From the NCBI RefSeq assembly GCF_002295065.1, contig NZ_NSGG01000005.1, positions 310,001 through 374,000 of the forward strand: a stretch of 64,000 nucleotides of DNA, given 5' to 3'. The DNA is from Mesorhizobium sp. WSM3859 (lineage in GTDB: Bacteria; Pseudomonadota; Alphaproteobacteria; Rhizobiales; Rhizobiaceae). Of the stretch, positions 17,261 to 25,831 are shown piece by piece (position 1 is the stretch's first letter; the number at the start of each line of letters is the position of its first letter). The notes under the pieces were generated by a model. It ran no database searches. It saw only the letters and a list, made by a program, of their open reading frames with translations, and was not told where the DNA came from. The translations under genes and the position numbers were made by a program.

Positions 17261-18415
17261 ATGAATGCATTCCTGAAGTCGTGCACGGCGCTGACTGTCG
17301 CGCTGACTTTTTCCGGCCAGGCCATGGCCCAGGTCAAGGAAATCGGCAAGGGCGAGGGCGAGGTCAACATCGTTGCCTGGCCGGGCTATATCGAGCGCGG
17401 CGAGACCGACAAGGGTTATGACTGGGTGACGGCTTTCGAGAAGGAAAGCGGCTGCAAGGTCAACGTCAAGACCGCCAACACCTCGGACGAGATGGTCTCG
17501 CTGATGAACGAGGGCGGCTTCGACCTGGTCACCGCTTCGGGCGATGCATCGCTGCGCCTCGTCGCCGGCAAGCGCGTGCAGCCGATCAACACCGATCTCA
17601 TCAAGAGCTGGAAGACCGTCGACGACCGCCTTAAGGACGCGCCCTGGTTCACCGTCGACAAGGTGCATTACGGCGTTCCCTATCAGTGGGGCCCGAACAT
17701 CCTGATGTACAACACCGACGTCTTCAAGGAAGCGCCCAAGAGCTGGAACGTCGTCTTCGAGGAAATGAAGCTGCCCGACGGCAAGTCGAACAAGGGCCGT
17801 GTTCAGGCCTATGACGGTCCGATCCACATCGCCGACGCGGCCAATTACCTGATGTTCCACAAGCCGGAACTCGGCATCAAGGACCCCTACGAGCTCAACG
17901 AAGACCAGTACAAGGCGGCGCTCGATCTGCTGCGCACGCAACGCACGCTGGTCGGCCGCTACTGGCACGATGCCGCGATCCAGGTCGACGACTTCCAGAA
18001 CGAGGGCGTGGTCGCTTCCGGCTCCTGGCCCTATCAGGTCAACACGCTGGTCGCCGCCAAGAAGCCGGTCGCCTCGACCGTGCCGGAAGAAGGCGTCACC
18101 GGCTGGGCCGACACCACCATGATGGAAGCCGACGCCGCGCATCCGAACTGCGCCTATATGTGGCTCGAGCATTCGCTGTCGCCGAAGGTCCAGGGCGATG
18201 TCTCGGCCTGGTTCGGCTCGCTGCCCGTTGTGCCCGCCGCCTGCAAGGGCAATGAGCTGCTTGGCGACGAAGGCTGCAAGACCAACGGCTACGACAATTT
18301 CGACAAGATCAAGTTCTGGAAGACGCCAGTGTCGAAATGCGCCAGCCAGAACGACCAGTGCGTGCCCTATTACCGCTGGGTGTCGGACTATATCGGCGTC
18401 ATCGGCGGGCGGTAA
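17261..18415 (+). CDS. ydcS: Putrescine/spermidine-type ABC transporter, periplasmic binding protein
   Basis: A 384-residue extracellular solute-binding protein of the PotD/YdcS family. A signal peptide of about 23 residues ends in GQAMA. The mature part begins GEVNIVAWPGYIERG, and WPYQVNTL lies in the C-terminal lobe. ATG at 17261 has GGGAG 7 bases upstream. It is the first gene of a five-gene operon (binding protein, ATPase, two permeases, aldehyde dehydrogenase) in the same order as E. coli ydcSTUV-patD. This supports putrescine or a close polyamine as the substrate. Gene symbol is by synteny and similarity. Confidence 0.88.
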   Translation: MNAFLKSCTALTVALTFSGQAMAQVKEIGKGEGEVNIVAWPGYIERGETDKGYDWVTAFEKESGCKVNVKTANTSDEMVSLMNEGGFDLVTASGDASLRLVAGKRVQPINTDLIKSWKTVDDRLKDAPWFTVDKVHYGVPYQWGPNILMYNTDVFKEAPKSWNVVFEEMKLPDGKSNKGRVQAYDGPIHIADAANYLMFHKPELGIKDPYELNEDQYKAALDLLRTQRTLVGRYWHDAAIQVDDFQNEGVVASGSWPYQVNTLVAAKKPVASTVPEEGVTGWADTTMMEADAAHPNCAYMWLEHSLSPKVQGDVSAWFGSLPVVPAACKGNELLGDEGCKTNGYDNFDKIKFWKTPVSKCASQNDQCVPYYRWVSDYIGVIGGR

Positions 18416-18423
18416 CACTCTTT

Positions 18424-18540
18424 ACCCTCCCCCTGTGGGGAGGGTCGACGCTTGAGCGTCGGGGTCGGGGCTGTCTGATAGGTTCGCGCCAGTCACCCCA
18501 CCCGCGGCTTCGCCGCGACCTCCCCCATCGAGGGGGAGGT
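18424..18540. repeat. Pair of G/C-rich palindromes between ydcS and ydcT
   Basis: The hairpin ACCCTCCCC-CTG-TGGGGAGGGT begins at 18424. ACCTCCCCC-ATC-GAGGGGGAGGT ends at 18540, with CGCGGCTTCGCCGCG between. The two ends can also pair with each other. Placed after the binding-protein gene, the structure may protect or limit readthrough so that binding protein exceeds the membrane parts. Confidence 0.7.
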
Positions 18541-18585
18541 AGGGCGTCGCGCATCCTCTAAACCGGCAACGAAACGAACAGGCCC

Positions 18586-19584
18586 ATGACCTCTGCCGTT
18601 TCCTTCAAAAAAGTCTCGCGCCATTTCGGCAGCGTGCGCGCGGTCGACGCGGTCGACCTCGAGATCGCGCCGGGCGAGTTCTTCGCCATGCTCGGGCCGT
18701 CCGGCTCCGGCAAGACGACGTGCCTCAGACTGATCGCCGGCTTCGAGCAGCCGACGGCGGGCTCGGTCTCGATCTTCGGCGAGCGCGCCGAAGGCGTTCC
18801 GCCCTATCGCCGCAACGTCAACACCGTCTTCCAGGACTACGCGCTGTTTCCACATCTCAACGTCTTGGACAACGTCGCCTACGGCCTGATGGTCAAGGGC
18901 GTCGGCAAGGCCGAGCGGCTGAAGGCGGCCGAGGAGGCTCTGTCGCTGGTGCGACTGCCGGGCTATGGCGCGCGCCGTCCCGGCCAGCTCTCCGGCGGCC
19001 AGCGCCAGCGCGTCGCGCTCGCCCGTGCCCTGGTCAACCAGCCCAAGGTGCTACTGCTCGACGAGCCGCTCGGCGCGCTCGACCTCAAGCTGCGCGAGAA
19101 CATGCAGGAGGAATTGAAATCGCTGCAGAAGGTGCTCGGCATCACCTTCGTCTTCGTCACCCACGACCAGGGCGAGGCGTTGTCCATGGCCGACCGCGTC
19201 GCCGTCTTCAACGACGGCAGGATCATGCAGGTCGGCACGCCGGAAGATATCTACCAGCGGCCGAACACGCGCTTCGTCGCCGATTTCGTCGGCTCGTCCA
19301 ACGTGCTGCCGCCGGATTTCGTCCAGCGCTATTCCGGCCAGCATCGCTGGGGCAGCCTGCGCCCGGAATCCATCCGCGTTTTAAGCGCGACCAGTGGCGA
19401 CGGTGTCGCCGCGCGCCTTGTCGGCACGAATTATCTCGGCGCCACCACGAGGCTGGCGCTCGATGCCGATGGGCTGCGGCTGCATGCGGTGGTGCCGGCG
19501 GGAACGGCGCTGCCGGCGGAAGGCGAAGCGGTGCTGCTGACCTTCAATCGCGATAGCCTGCACCTGATGGACGAGCCGGCATGA
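18586..19584 (+). CDS. ydcT: Polyamine ABC transporter, ATP-binding protein
   Basis: A 332-residue ATPase with Walker A GPSGSGKTT, Q-loop FQDYALFPHL, signature LSGGQRQR, Walker B VLLLDEPLGALD and H-loop FVTHDQGEALSM. A C-terminal TOBE-type domain (about residues 250-330) is typical of PotA/YdcT. It supplies energy for the permease pair that follows. ATG at 18586; the ribosome site is weak. The stop lies 247 bases before ydcU, an unusually wide gap filled by a perfect inverted repeat. Confidence 0.92.
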   Translation: MTSAVSFKKVSRHFGSVRAVDAVDLEIAPGEFFAMLGPSGSGKTTCLRLIAGFEQPTAGSVSIFGERAEGVPPYRRNVNTVFQDYALFPHLNVLDNVAYGLMVKGVGKAERLKAAEEALSLVRLPGYGARRPGQLSGGQRQRVALARALVNQPKVLLLDEPLGALDLKLRENMQEELKSLQKVLGITFVFVTHDQGEALSMADRVAVFNDGRIMQVGTPEDIYQRPNTRFVADFVGSSNVLPPDFVQRYSGQHRWGSLRPESIRVLSATSGDGVAARLVGTNYLGATTRLALDADGLRLHAVVPAGTALPAEGEAVLLTFNRDSLHLMDEPA

Positions 19585-19624
19585 CCGTGCTTCGCAGAAC
19601 TTTGACAAGCGTAGCGCTCTACGG

Positions 19625-19782
19625 CGCCCCCCTCTGGCCTGCCGGCCATCTCCCCCACAAGGGGGGAGATTGGCAGCTTCGGCGCCCCACTCATCCTTCC
19701 GACTTTGGTGACTGGCGAAATCGCAGGCGACGGCTGATCTCCCCCCTTGTGGGGGAGATGGCCGGCAGGCCAGAGGGGGGCG
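19625..19782. repeat. Perfect 46-base inverted repeat inside the ydc operon
   Basis: The arms at 19625-19670 and 19737-19782 are perfect complements over 46 bases, and each arm contains its own ATCTCCCCC-ACAAG-GGGGGAGAT type hairpin. The 66-base centre shows nothing coding. Exact identity suggests recent insertion or active correction. In an operon it would form a very strong RNA stem between the ATPase and permease genes. Confidence 0.85.
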
Positions 19783-19831
19783 CGAAGGAACTCGGCCTTT
19801 CCCATGTCCTCCACGAAGGCACGGTGGCGCC

Positions 19832-20797
19832 ATGACGATCGCCGCTGTTCAATCCAATCCCACCCCCGCCATCCTGCCCGGCAGCGGCGGCCTGCGCGGC
19901 GCGCTCTCCGACCTGTTCTGGCGCCGCCCGAAGTTCCTGCTTCTCCTGATGCTCGCCCCGCCGCTGCTTTGGCTCGGCATCGTCTATATCGGCTCGCTGT
20001 TTGCCCTGCTCGCGCAAAGCTTCTTCTCGATCGACGAGTTCTCGGGCCTCATCAATCGCGAGTTCACGCTGAAGACCTATGGCGACCTGTTCCAGGCCGC
20101 CAATCTAGACATCATCCTGCGTACGGTGACGATGGCGGCGCTCGTCACGCTCGCCTCGGCGGTCATCGCCTTCCCCATCGCCTATTACGCGGCGCGCTAT
20201 GCGCGCGGCCGCTGGAAGGCCCTGTTCTATCTCGGCGTCATGCTGCCGCTGTGGTCGAGCTATCTGGTCAAGATCTACGCCTGGAAGCTGATCCTCGCCA
20301 AGGAAGGCATCCTCACCTGGCTGCTCGCCAAGCTGAACCTGCTCTGGCTGCTCGACGGCTGGCTGTCGCTGCCGATCGTCGGCGGCAACTCGCTGTCGGT
20401 TTCCTTCACCGGCACCTTCATCGTCTTCGTCTATGTCTGGCTGCCCTTCATGATCCTGCCGGTGCAGGCCGCGCTCGAGCGCGTTCCCGGCAATCTGGTC
20501 GAGGCCTCGTCCGATCTCGGTGCCTCGCCGGGGCAGACCTTCCGCAATGTCCTCTTCCCGCTGGCGCTGCCCGGCATCGTCGCCGGCTCGATCTTCACCT
20601 TTTCGCTGACCTTGGGCGACTACATCATCCCGCAGATCATCGGCACCTCGCGGCTTTTCATCGGCCAGGCCGTCTATTCGCAGCAGGGCACCGCCGGCAA
20701 CATTCCGCTCGCGGCAGCCTTCACCGTGGTGCCCGTTGTCGTCATGGGCTTCTATCTCTGGGGCGCCAAGCGCATGGGGGCTTTCGATGCGCTCTGA
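19832..20797 (+). CDS. ydcU: Polyamine ABC transporter permease 1
   Basis: A 321-residue inner-membrane protein of the PotB/YdcU type, with six predicted helices after a cytoplasmic N-terminus. The EAA loop is [30 protein letters not shown], where the protein contacts the ATPase. ATG at 19832 follows the inverted-repeat gap. The last 11 bases overlap the start of the second permease, a sign of coupled translation. Confidence 0.92.
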   Translation: MTIAAVQSNPTPAILPGSGGLRGALSDLFWRRPKFLLLLMLAPPLLWLGIVYIGSLFALLAQSFFSIDEFSGLINREFTLKTYGDLFQAANLDIILRTVTMAALVTLASAVIAFPIAYYAARYARGRWKALFYLGVMLPLWSSYLVKIYAWKLILAKEGILTWLLAKLNLLWLLDGWLSLPIVGGNSLSVSFTGTFIVFVYVWLPFMILPVQAALERVPGNLVEASSDLGASPGQTFRNVLFPLALPGIVAGSIFTFSLTLGDYIIPQIIGTSRLFIGQAVYSQQGTAGNIPLAAAFTVVPVVVMGFYLWGAKRMGAFDAL

Positions 20798-21602
20798 TCG
20801 TGGTCAACGTGCTCCGCTCGGCCTGAAGATCGCCGCCGCATGCGGCCTGCTCTTCCTGCACCTGCCCATCCTCCTGATCTTCGTCTATGCCTTCACGACT
20901 GAAGAGAAGAGCTTCGTCTGGCCGCCGCCGGGGCTCACCACACAATGGTTCGCCGTCACCTGGAACCGGCCGGACGTCTGGGATGCATTGTCGCTTTCGG
21001 TCCGCGTCGCTGCCATCTCGACGGCGATCGCCTTGGTGCTCGGCACGCTCTGCGCGGCGGCCGTCTCGCAGACCCGCTTCTTCGGCCGCGAAGCCATTTC
21101 GTTGCTGGTCATCCTGCCGATCGCGCTGCCCGGCATCATCACCGGCATCGCGCTGCGCTCGGCCTTTTCGCTCGCCGACATTCCCTTCTCGTTCTGGACG
21201 ATCGTGCTCGGCCACGCCACCTTCTGCGTGGTCGTCGTCTATAACAACGCCGTCGCCCGCTTCCGCCGCACCTCGGGATCGATGATCGAGGCCTCGATGG
21301 ATCTCGGCGCCGACGGTTTTCAGACCTTCCGGCATGTCGTGCTGCCCAACATCGCGACCGCATTGCTGGCCGGTGGCATGCTTGCCTTCGCGCTGTCCTT
21401 CGACGAGGTCATCGTCACCACCTTCACCGCCGGCCAGCAGCAGACGGTGCCGATCTGGATGCTGGAAGAGCTGATTCGGCCGCGCCAGCGTCCGGTCACC
21501 AATGTCGTGGCCATGGTCGTCGTGCTGGTGACGCTGCTGCCGATCTTCTCTGCCTATTACCTGACCCGCGACGGCGACCAGATCGCGGGGAGTGGAAAGT
21601 AG
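20787..21602 (+). CDS. ydcV: Polyamine ABC transporter permease 2
   Basis: A 271-residue PotC/YdcV-type permease with six hydrophobic helices and the EAA motif [21 protein letters not shown] take ATG at 20787 ([12 protein letters not shown]), which overlaps the previous stop as ATGCGCTCTGA; a longer reading from 20736 would overlap more of ydcU. It forms the heterodimeric channel with YdcU. A heptamer-repeat tract separates it from patD. Confidence 0.92.
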   Translation: MRSDRGQRAPLGLKIAAACGLLFLHLPILLIFVYAFTTEEKSFVWPPPGLTTQWFAVTWNRPDVWDALSLSVRVAAISTAIALVLGTLCAAAVSQTRFFGREAISLLVILPIALPGIITGIALRSAFSLADIPFSFWTIVLGHATFCVVVVYNNAVARFRRTSGSMIEASMDLGADGFQTFRHVVLPNIATALLAGGMLAFALSFDEVIVTTFTAGQQQTVPIWMLEELIRPRQRPVTNVVAMVVVLVTLLPIFSAYYLTRDGDQIAGSGK

Positions 21603-21720
21603 TGAATAGTGAGTAGCGAATAGTGAGTAGTGAATGGTGAATGGTGAATGGTGAATGGAATGAATTGAGACCGGCCACTACCGACTACTGACTAATGACT
21701 ACTGACAATTCACCATTCAC
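21603..21720. repeat. Heptamer repeat tract inside the ydc-patD operon
   Basis: Tandem GTGAATA/GTGAGTA/GTGAATG units fill the left part. Degenerate complementary units (ACTACTGACTA, CACCATTCAC) fill the right part, around a spacer near 21655-21680. This is the same kind of tract as at 1276-1407, here between two genes of one operon rather than between convergent genes. Confidence 0.8.
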
Positions 21721-21741
21721 TTCTCTTCAAGGAGAACCCCA

Positions 21742-23169
21742 ATGGACACCCAGATGCTCATCGGCTCGAAATTCGAGAAGGGCACCGAAACCGAGGAGCC
21801 GATCCTCAATCCAAAGACCGGGGCAACCATCCTCAACCTGCCGGAGGCGAGCCCGGCGCAGATCGAGGCTGCTGTCAGTGCCGCCGAGAAGGCGTTCGTC
21901 AGTTGGTCGCGCACCACGCCGGCGCAGCGCTCCGGCTACCTATTGAAGATCGCCGACCGCATCGAGGCCGACGCGAAGGAGTTCGCGGCGCTCGAGGCGC
22001 TGAATTGCGGCAAGCCGATCAACGCAGTGCTCAATGACGAGATCCCGGCGATCGTCGACTGCTACCGTTTCTTCGCCGGCGCGGTGCGCTCGATGCCCGG
22101 CCAGGTGGCCGGCGAATATATTGCTGGCCACACCTCGATGGTACGGCGCGACCCTATCGGCATCGTCGCCTCGATCGCGCCCTGGAACTATCCGCTGATG
22201 ATGATGGCCTGGAAGCTGGCGCCGGCAATCGGCGGCGGCAACACGGTCGTCTTCAAGCCCTCGGAACAGACGCCGCTGACATCGCTGAAGCTGGCGAAGA
22301 TCCTCGCCGAGGTGCTCCCCGAGGGCGTCGTCAACGTCGTGCTCGGCCGCGGCGACAGTGTCGGCAACACGCTGATCAACCACCCGAAGGTCAACATGAT
22401 CTCGATCACCGGCGACGTCGCCACCGGCAAGAAGGTGCTGCAGGCGGCAGCCAAGTCGGTCAAGCGCACGCATCTGGAGCTCGGCGGCAAGGCGCCCGTC
22501 ATCGTCTTCGACGACGCCGACCTCGGCGCCGTCGTCAACGGCCTGCGCGCCTTCGGATATTACAATGCCGGCCAGGACTGCACCGCCGCCTGCCGCATCT
22601 ATGCCGGCAAGAAGATCTACGACAGGCTCGTCGCCGACCTCTCCTCGGCGGTCTCGACGATCAAATACAACCAGCCCGACGACACCGAGAACGAGATCGG
22701 CCCGCTGATCTCGCGCCGACAGCGCGACCGTGTGTCGAGCTTCGTCGAGCGCGCCTCGGAGCTGAAGCACATCGAGATCACCACCGGCGGCAAGCCGGGC
22801 GAGGGCTCCGGCTTCTACTACCAGCCGACGGTCGTCGCCGGCGCGCTGCAGGAAGACGAGATCGTGCGCCGCGAGGTGTTCGGCCCGGTCGTCTCCATCA
22901 CCCGCTTCTCGGATGTCGACGAGGCGGTGAACTGGGCGAACGACAGCGACTACGGCCTTGCCTCGTCGGTGTGGACCAAGGACGTCGCGCGCGCCATGGC
23001 GACCGCCGCCCGTCTGCAATATGGCTGCACCTGGATCAACACCCACTTCATGCTGACCAACGAGATGCCGCATGGCGGCCTGAAACAGTCCGGCTACGGC
23101 AAGGACATGTCACTCTACGCGCTGGAAGACTACACCGCCGTCCGTCACGTGATGGTGGCGCACGGATAG
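21742..23169 (+). CDS. patD: Gamma-aminobutyraldehyde dehydrogenase
   Basis: A 475-residue NAD-dependent aldehyde dehydrogenase that oxidises 4-aminobutanal, from putrescine, to GABA. It has the ALDH motifs [22 protein letters not shown] (general-base Glu) and [11 protein letters not shown] (nucleophile Cys). It follows E. coli PatD/YdcW nearly end to end, including [11 protein letters not shown] and the C-terminal [23 protein letters not shown] at 21742 has AAGGAGAACCCC upstream. Its place after the polyamine importer supports putrescine catabolism. The enzyme for the first step (transaminase or oxidase) is not in the window. Confidence 0.93.
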   Translation: MDTQMLIGSKFEKGTETEEPILNPKTGATILNLPEASPAQIEAAVSAAEKAFVSWSRTTPAQRSGYLLKIADRIEADAKEFAALEALNCGKPINAVLNDEIPAIVDCYRFFAGAVRSMPGQVAGEYIAGHTSMVRRDPIGIVASIAPWNYPLMMMAWKLAPAIGGGNTVVFKPSEQTPLTSLKLAKILAEVLPEGVVNVVLGRGDSVGNTLINHPKVNMISITGDVATGKKVLQAAAKSVKRTHLELGGKAPVIVFDDADLGAVVNGLRAFGYYNAGQDCTAACRIYAGKKIYDRLVADLSSAVSTIKYNQPDDTENEIGPLISRRQRDRVSSFVERASELKHIEITTGGKPGEGSGFYYQPTVVAGALQEDEIVRREVFGPVVSITRFSDVDEAVNWANDSDYGLASSVWTKDVARAMATAARLQYGCTWINTHFMLTNEMPHGGLKQSGYGKDMSLYALEDYTAVRHVMVAHG

Positions 23170-23194
23170 TCCCCCCTTGTGGGAGATTGTGGGA

Positions 23195-23247
23195 GAGGTC
23201 GGATTGCCCGATTTGCCCTTCGCAAAATCGGATGGCAATCCGACCTC
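23195..23247. terminator. Stem-loop between convergent patD and flavin oxidase genes
   Basis: GAGGTCGGATTGCC (23195-23208) pairs perfectly with GGCAATCCGACCTC (23234-23247), and CGATTT...AAATCG extends the stem inward. CCCCCCTTGTGGG and a G-run flank it. It probably ends transcription from one or both sides; no clear U-tract follows. Confidence 0.55.
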
Positions 23248-23277
23248 GATCTCTGTGCCGGGGGGGCAGCGTGAGAT

Positions 23278-24687
23278 CTAGGCGGCCGTCCTGCCTTGCT
23301 CCGCCGATGCCGCGGGCTTGATGTTCTGGTTGACCCGGAAGACGTTAAAGGGATCGTAGATGCGCTTCACCTGGCTAAGCCGCTCGTAGTTCGCGCCATA
23401 GCTCGCCTGCACGCGCGCTTCTCCTTCGTCCTCCATCATGAAATTCACGTAGCCGCCTTCGCCGTTATGGGGATGGATGCTCGCCCAGTAGTTCTTGGCC
23501 CATTTGGTGAGGTCGGCGGCCTTGCCTGGATCGGGATCGATGGCGGCGATGACCATCGACCACGTCGCGTCGCGCGCATTCCATGCCGTTTCGTTCTTGC
23601 CGACACGGCGAACGGCGCCGTCGATCGGGTAAAGATGCATAAGCGACAATTCGCTCGGCGCTTCGGCGGCGTGCGCGATATGGGTGGCGATGGCTTCGTC
23701 GGGAAGCGATTTGACGAAATCGCCCTTCCAATACCATTGCAGGCCTTTCGGAAGCAGCGGGTCGAACATGGCCTGCAAGGCCGGGAACGGCATCACGCCC
23801 ATCCAGTTGAAGATCGGCGGCGGCAGATTGTCGAGCAGCGGCGCCATCGCCTTGCGCCCGTCCTCTTCCGTGCCGTTGTAGCAGGAGATGATGGCGCAGG
23901 CGCGCTTGCCCCAATATTCGCGCGGGAAGGGATCGGTCGAAGGAACGGTCTTCAGGCCGACAAAGGCGCCGAGATCTTCCGGCGCCTCCGGCAGATAGTC
24001 GCGATAGGTCTGCATGACGGCAAGGGCATCCTTGGCCTCCCAGAACACCGGGCCGCCAAATATCATGTTCACAGGATGGGCCTGGAACAGGAAGCTGGTC
24101 ACGACGCCGAAATTGCCGCCGCCGCCCCGCAGCGCCCAGAACAGGTCAGGATTCTCGCTTTTGCTGGCTGTCACAACGGTGCCGTCGGCCAGCACCAGAT
24201 CGGCCTCGACCAGATTGTCGATGGTAAGACCGTATCTGCGCGTGAGATAGCCTGTACCGCCGCCGAGCGTCAGGCCGGCGACGCCCGTGGTCGAGACGAT
24301 CCCGGCCGGAACAGCGAGCCCGAAGGGATGGGTGGCATGGTCCACGTCACCCGAGGTGCAGCCGGGCCCGACCCGCACGGTGCGTGTCTTCGCATCGACA
24401 TGGACCCCTTTCATCGTCGACAGGTCGATGACAAGGCCGTTGTCGCAAATCCCCAATCCGGCACCGTTGTGTCCGCCGCCGCGAACGGCGATCAAAAGAT
24501 CGTTGTCGCGTGCGTATTTCACGGCGGTGATCACGTCGGCGATATCGGCGCAGCGTGCAATCAGCAGCGGGCGCTTTTCGATCATGCCGTTATAGACCTT
24601 GCGGGCCTCGTCATAGCCGGCATCGTCGCGCAGGATCACCTCCCCGCGCAGGCTTTCACGCAGTTTTGCATGGGCTTCGTCGGTCAT
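23278..24687 (-). CDS. FAD-binding oxidoreductase, berberine-bridge-enzyme (BBE) type
   Basis: A 469-residue flavoprotein of the PCMH/FAD_binding_4 family. AVRGGGHNGAGLG holds the His expected to bind FAD covalently. TTGVAGLTLGGGTGYLTRRYGL and LFWALRGGGGNFGVVTSF follow, and the C-terminal BBE motif is YGANYERLSQVKRIYDPFNVF. Relatives oxidise sugars, nicotine derivatives or natural-product scaffolds. ATG at 24687 has GGGAG 8 bases upstream; the frame is open beyond it without a better start. It is the last gene of a minus-strand group led by a LuxR-type regulator. The substrate is unknown. Confidence 0.88.
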   Translation of the reverse strand: MTDEAHAKLRESLRGEVILRDDAGYDEARKVYNGMIEKRPLLIARCADIADVITAVKYARDNDLLIAVRGGGHNGAGLGICDNGLVIDLSTMKGVHVDAKTRTVRVGPGCTSGDVDHATHPFGLAVPAGIVSTTGVAGLTLGGGTGYLTRRYGLTIDNLVEADLVLADGTVVTASKSENPDLFWALRGGGGNFGVVTSFLFQAHPVNMIFGGPVFWEAKDALAVMQTYRDYLPEAPEDLGAFVGLKTVPSTDPFPREYWGKRACAIISCYNGTEEDGRKAMAPLLDNLPPPIFNWMGVMPFPALQAMFDPLLPKGLQWYWKGDFVKSLPDEAIATHIAHAAEAPSELSLMHLYPIDGAVRRVGKNETAWNARDATWSMVIAAIDPDPGKAADLTKWAKNYWASIHPHNGEGGYVNFMMEDEGEARVQASYGANYERLSQVKRIYDPFNVFRVNQNIKPAASAEQGRTAA

Positions 24688-25007
24688 CGGTTTGCTCCCT
24701 TGATTGCGCCAGCGCCACGGCGTCGACGCGACGCATGTTTTGCTTCGTTTGTTCGCCTCATCGGGCGGATGCGTTGGATGGTGCAGGAAGAGCACACTGC
24801 ACCAATCCGGTCCCCGCCGCTTCGCCCGAAAGGACCAGCGGGGCATGGCCCAGGAGAGCCATGACACGGCAGCCAAAGCGACTGCCATGTCATGACCGGC
24901 TCCGGTCCTCATTTGGTCGATCTAAGGCCGAGAAGTGGCGACCTGGATCGCAGCCTCTTCTGCCATCATGCTCGCCGCCGCCTCACGGCCTCGGCTCTTC
25001 GACGCAG
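24688..25007. other. 320-base gap with a stem-loop, no gene seen
   Basis: No supported gene lies here. CATGACACGGCAG (24860-24872) pairs with CTGCCATGTCATG (24882-24894) with one mismatch and a 9-base loop. No T-run follows on either strand, so a regulatory or structural role is more likely than an intrinsic terminator. The promoter for the flavin oxidase gene may lie here. Confidence 0.4.
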
Positions 25008-25322
25008 CTATTCCACGATCCGGAAGATCTGCCACTGGCTGGTGCCCGACACCACATAGGGCTCCAATTCCTTGCCCCACTTGGCGTGCGCTTCGATCTT
25101 GGCGATCTTGGCGAAGAACGCTTCGAGCTGGGCAAGGCTTTCGACCTCGTGGTGGGATTCGATCGTCGCTTCGCGTGCGCCGATCGAGCCGGTCATGAGC
25201 CGGAAATTCAAGTCGGCCAGGCCGACCTGCGAGCCGATCTCGCGCTCCCATTTCCGCATCAGCTCAAGTGCGGTCTGCTTGTGCCCGAACCTGGCGTCGA
25301 CCTGCCATCTGGCGCTGAACAT
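25008..25322 (-). CDS. Small hypothetical protein, possible dimeric alpha+beta barrel
   Basis: A 104-residue protein beginning MFSARWQVDARFGHKQTALEL. The size, the FSARWQVDA first strand and the helix-rich SLAQLEAFFAKIAKI middle suggest the NIPSNAP/antibiotic-biosynthesis-monooxygenase fold, but no catalytic motif is recognised. The start is supported by GAGGGAG just before ATG at 25322. It follows the SnoaL-like gene by 43 bases, so both are probably on one transcript. Function unknown. Confidence 0.7.
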   Translation of the reverse strand: MFSARWQVDARFGHKQTALELMRKWEREIGSQVGLADLNFRLMTGSIGAREATIESHHEVESLAQLEAFFAKIAKIEAHAKWGKELEPYVVSGTSQWQIFRIVE

Positions 25323-25365
25323 CTCGGTACTCCCTCACGATTGTTTTGATTTGTTCTGCAGTCGG

Positions 25366-25728
25366 CTATTCGTCCCAGGCCTGCACGACGGTCTGCCGCG
25401 CGATCAGGCCGTTCTTCAGCTCCAGCATCGCCGCGCAGACCACCTTCGTGCCGTCCGGATAGGCGCAGGCTTGCATGAAGGCGAGGTTGTCGCCCTCGGC
25501 GATGGTGGTATCGACCTTGTGGGTCATCGCCCGGCTGCAGATATCGTCCCAGAAGATGCTGATCGCCGCCCGGCCGCGGATTTCGCGCGGCTTGCTCGGC
25601 GGGTTGTTGCGGTCGACGACGCGCACCAGCGCATCGTCGGTGTAGAAGCTCGACAGCAACTTGCCGTCACGGCCCTCGATCGCCTTCTTGATCGCCGCGC
25701 CGTCCACCGTCTTTGTCTTGGTCAACAT
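25366..25728 (-). CDS. SnoaL-like/NTF2-fold protein
   Basis: A 120-residue protein with the pattern of the SnoaL/NTF2-like superfamily: an N-terminal helix, LLSSFYTDDALVRVVDR, an IRGRAAISIFWDDI segment, then three strands ending KNGLIARQTVVQAWDE. Members are cyclases, isomerases or binding proteins. ATG at 25728 has GGAGA six bases upstream; the longer open frame upstream has no better start. It lies 103 bases after the LuxR-fusion gene and in the same direction. Confidence 0.8.
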   Translation of the reverse strand: MLTKTKTVDGAAIKKAIEGRDGKLLSSFYTDDALVRVVDRNNPPSKPREIRGRAAISIFWDDICSRAMTHKVDTTIAEGDNLAFMQACAYPDGTKVVCAAMLELKNGLIARQTVVQAWDE

Positions 25729-25831
25729 CTTGTCTCTCCATGGCCCCGCAGTGCCTTCCTGGCTGCCTGCATGGGGATAATTGATACCTCTTACGGCGTC
25801 CCGACCGCTTCGCCCGAAAGCGCCATGGCTC

